Below are positions 63,001 to 64,000 of a DNA stretch of 64,000 nt, in pieces. The notes beneath the pieces are model-generated. The model did no database searches, had not been told where the DNA came from, and saw nothing but the letters and a program-made list of their open reading frames with translations. Both the position numbers and the translations under genes were made by a program. Source of the stretch: Deltaproteobacteria bacterium (GTDB taxonomy: Bacteria > Myxococcota_A > Polyangia > Polyangiales > JADJMO01); contig JACPFM010000002.1 of NCBI GenBank assembly GCA_016182965.1, positions 1 through 64,000 on the forward strand, written 5' to 3'. How positions within the stretch are numbered: position 1 is the stretch's first letter; every line of letters begins with the position of its first letter.

Positions 63001-63786
63001 GATCACGACAGGCACGTCGCCGCTCCACCCGTCGAGCTCGAATCCGACGTGACCGTCGCGCGCGACGTGGCGGATCCCGAGCTCGCGGCGCTGGCCGGCG
63101 TCGACCGCGAACGCGCGCAACCCGGTGACGCGCAGCAGGCCACGGCCGGTGTCGACCTCGAGATCGCGCCCCTCGTTTGCGACGCGAACTTCGCGCGGTC
63201 CCGTCCACTGCAGCGCGATTGCGCGGGGATCGGCGCCGGGCGAGAGGACGAATCGATACGCGAACCCGCCGCGCGCGGGCTCGACGACGAGATCGATCCC
63301 GGGATAGGCCTCCTCCCACGCGAGCTGCCCGAAGGTCGGCGCGCCGGCGCGCCATCGCGACGAGTCCCCGACGTGATCGTTCACCACGCCGCGCAGCGGG
63401 CGCTCCGCGACGGGCCCCTGCCGACGTGCGCCCACGAGCCGGGCCCGTACGCCGAATCGGCCCCCGTCCACCGCGAGCGAGAGTGCGAACCCCTCGTCGT
63501 CGAAGAACGCCGACGACTCTCGTCGCCGCAGCACGAACCGCTCGGAGCCATCCGTCGTCTTCACGAAGGACGAGGGGACGACGAACGCACGCGGATCCGC
63601 GGCGCCCGGGCGATCGCCGTCGAGCGCGCGCAGCGCACGCCGCGCGACGCGCGCCTCCTCCGTGCCTGCATGAGCGTGCGCAAACGCCGACGCACCCGCG
63701 TCGACGACGGACCCGCTCGCACCGTCGCACCCCGCCGCCAGCGCGATCGCCAACACACGACCCAAGCCGACGAACGTTCGCCTCAT
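60025..63786 (-). CDS. Giant SBBP-propeller / Cys-rich surface protein with MYXO-CTERM-like tail
   Basis: 1253 aa from the ATG at 63786 (signal MRRTFVGLGRVLAIALAAGC with lipobox; a GTG at 63819 would add 11 residues). After an unknown N-terminal domain (~60-270, ending VPVVIDPAVSWSSYLGGGGD), SBBP repeats occupy ~275-720, each with WSSYLGG, GNVFV and SADFP-type turns around DAFVTK. Then come five or more Cys modules to ~1190 (CLSGSCADGVCCDKACTAPC, CVDGVCCDKPCTSKCEACSA). It ends CGCGVPGRARSS, a hydrophobic helix and RRRHKHDE. Probably surface-attached through the tail. The last ~11 residues are coded by the shared terminator. Confidence 0.88.
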   Translation of the reverse strand: MRRTFVGLGRVLAIALAAGCDGASGSVVDAGASAFAHAHAGTEEARVARRALRALDGDRPGAADPRAFVVPSSFVKTTDGSERFVLRRRESSAFFDDEGFALSLAVDGGRFGVRARLVGARRQGPVAERPLRGVVNDHVGDSSRWRAGAPTFGQLAWEEAYPGIDLVVEPARGGFAYRFVLSPGADPRAIALQWTGPREVRVANEGRDLEVDTGRGLLRVTGLRAFAVDAGQRRELGIRHVARDGHVGFELDGWSGDVPVVIDPAVSWSSYLGGGGDEGTVAMTIDAAGNVLLAGSTKSGDFPATAGLDTSFGGGERDAFVTKVTASGAHVWSTYLGGAGDDGANGIAVDGSGNVFVTGGTDSADFPATGGFDTTLNLMDGFVTKLGSAGTIAWSSYLGGSAPDYASSVAVDTGGNLFVVGATTSADFPSSGGFDTSLGGSGGAYDAFITKISGAGAIAWSSYLGGSSHDFARGVAIDPSGDALVVGMVQSADFPTTGGFQTTYGGLSDAFVTKVSSGGTLAWSSYLGGNDIENGASVAIDASGAVLLVGQTRSGNFPSTGGFDTIWGGGSCGPQRCDDAFVTKVSGAGTLVWSSYLGGTGGDGATRVTTDGSGNVLVAGYAQSSDFPSKGGFDTTLGGASDAFLTKVASGGTLVWSSYLGGAGYDGANAIAFHPGGTLYVAGTTQSADFPTAGAFDATLGGPSDAFVAKLPQLPLSGACTEDFNCLSGSCADGVCCDKACTAPCEACSAVRKGSGSDGTCGFAAAGTDPRKLCAPATCADASTSTNAQVCDGAGACKANGTTACGRYVCKAGVCPATCAADGDCATANYCLATVCVAKRAAGASCSEARECLSGSCVDGVCCDKPCTSKCEACSAAKKGSGVDGACGPVTAGTDPDGECAIDPGYPGSCKADGMCDGKGACRTFASAGTPCGSGSTSCTGGSVTGSTCNGSGLCNTATVPCAPFACGATACKATCSADTDCASDAYCTTTGACLSKFRNGDKCAAGRECTSGRCVDGVCCDVACTGSCEACDLPGSEGLCAKVKGAPRGGRAPCAGAGTPCAGTCDGAAATCAFPDAKTACGAGCADAKLASCDGKGACSSPEACPGNYACASPSACAATCAGDPGCAPGYGCAAGSCVPKTAKCSDDRSQAIATDGTASACGAYLCDPPSGTCPKQCTQTTDCAAGFACDGAKCVALASEADDDAGCGCGVPGRARSSEAAWLAVAAAIVAIARRRHKHDEASLVRERPRS
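60033..60060. terminator. Bidirectional terminator of rplT and the SBBP protein gene
   Basis: GAGGCCTCTCTC (60033-60044), loop GTAC, GAGGGAGGCCTC (60049-60060): a 12-bp stem with one wobble. On the rplT side a T-rich GTTTGTG follows. The stem also codes for the last residues of the minus-strand gene (stop at 60025). GCCTCGCGAGGC (60011-60022) next to it is a further 12-bp palindrome. Confidence 0.7.
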
Positions 63787-63878
63787 GACTCCGCTGCCCC
63801 CTTGGCCCCAGGAGATCACGGTTGCGAAAATTGAGAAAGGGGCGCTCGCGGCGAGCCTTCCCCCGCCTCGCCCGCCCG

Positions 63879-63904
63879 TCCGCTTCCGCGTTCGCGTTCG
63901 TGTT
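63879..63904. repeat. GCGTTC-type hexamer array after the cytidine deaminase stop
   Basis: Four hexamers of the family at 7924-8047 and 38772-38861, directly after the minus-strand stop at 63905. Confidence 0.6.
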
Positions 63905-64000
63905 CTAGAGCTTCAGGCTCGCCGGCCCGAACGCCCCCGGCAGGATCTCGTCGAGCCGCACGAGCCTCCGCGCCCCCGTCGTCTGCGATACCAGCAGGAT
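63905..64000 (-). CDS. Cytidine deaminase, C-terminal end only
   Basis: The last 31 codons of a minus-strand gene that runs off the right edge. VRLDEILPGAFGPASLKL closely matches the end of homotetrameric cytidine deaminases (the LLP-x-x-F motif). The zinc ligands lie outside the window, so this is a family-level call from the tail. Confidence 0.6.
   Translation of the reverse strand: MLLVSQTTGARRLVRLDEILPGAFGPASLKL

Overview
The window is very GC-rich DNA with the marks of a Myxococcota (myxobacterial) chromosome, probably from the Polyangiales side. Evidence includes many Cys-rich or beta-propeller surface lipoproteins with Asp/Ala-rich stalks, three large secreted proteins ending in MYXO-CTERM-like tails (Cys-Gly-Cys, a hydrophobic helix, an Arg-rich end), tandem sigma-54 regulators with receiver domains, a cytoplasmic Ser/Thr kinase-receiver fusion, and several PAS or hybrid histidine kinases. 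I see no tRNA, rRNA, CRISPR array, prophage or complete insertion sequence. The genus assignment is inference.

Layout. 1-2736: a frameshifted Cys-repeat surface protein, then an LCCL lipoprotein. 2741-6726: an NtrY-like kinase, divergent from an ECF sigma / membrane anti-sigma / exported protein operon. 6743-9999: a beta-helix lipoprotein, a triple-repeat lipoprotein and a helical protein of unknown role. 10144-13117: CcmE (Cys-type), a small coupled gene, a zinc-ribbon membrane protein and RimO. 13286-19735: a beta-propeller lipoprotein, two paralogous sigma-54 activators, a histidine kinase and small proteins. 19819-27760: a PLP sulfur-amino-acid enzyme, a TPR protein, a short DnaK, a GT2 glycosyltransferase and a UDP-galactopyranose-mutase-like flavoprotein. 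27937-38757: lipoproteins and secreted proteins, interrupted by a methyltransferase and an AqpS-like channel. 38862-44506: a VOC fragment, lysine 2,3-aminomutase, a receiver-like protein, a patatin, 5-FCL and a ThiO-like oxidase. 44863-49108: a three-gene PAS-kinase / response-regulator / hybrid-kinase operon. 49397-51071: a cyclic-nucleotide-binding protein and repeats. 51072-56309: an NAD salvage operon. 56566-60009: Ser/Thr kinase, a second aminomutase and rpmI-rplT. 60025-64000: a 1253-residue SBBP/Cys-rich protein and the 3' end of a cytidine deaminase gene.

The clearest working unit is the NAD operon pncB-pncA-nadE-nrtR. It is led by a 21-bp palindrome lying between a -35 and a -10, and it is translationally coupled to an outer-membrane-barrel-like protein that has no obvious place in NAD metabolism.

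At genome scale, many genes have a TANNNT box only 6-14 nt (most often 9) before the start codon, which predicts leaderless or near-leaderless transcripts. The intergenic regions carry dispersed hexamer and heptamer repeats. One heptamer tract contains a 145-bp MITE-like element with 19-bp terminal inverted repeats and an 8-bp direct repeat on each side.
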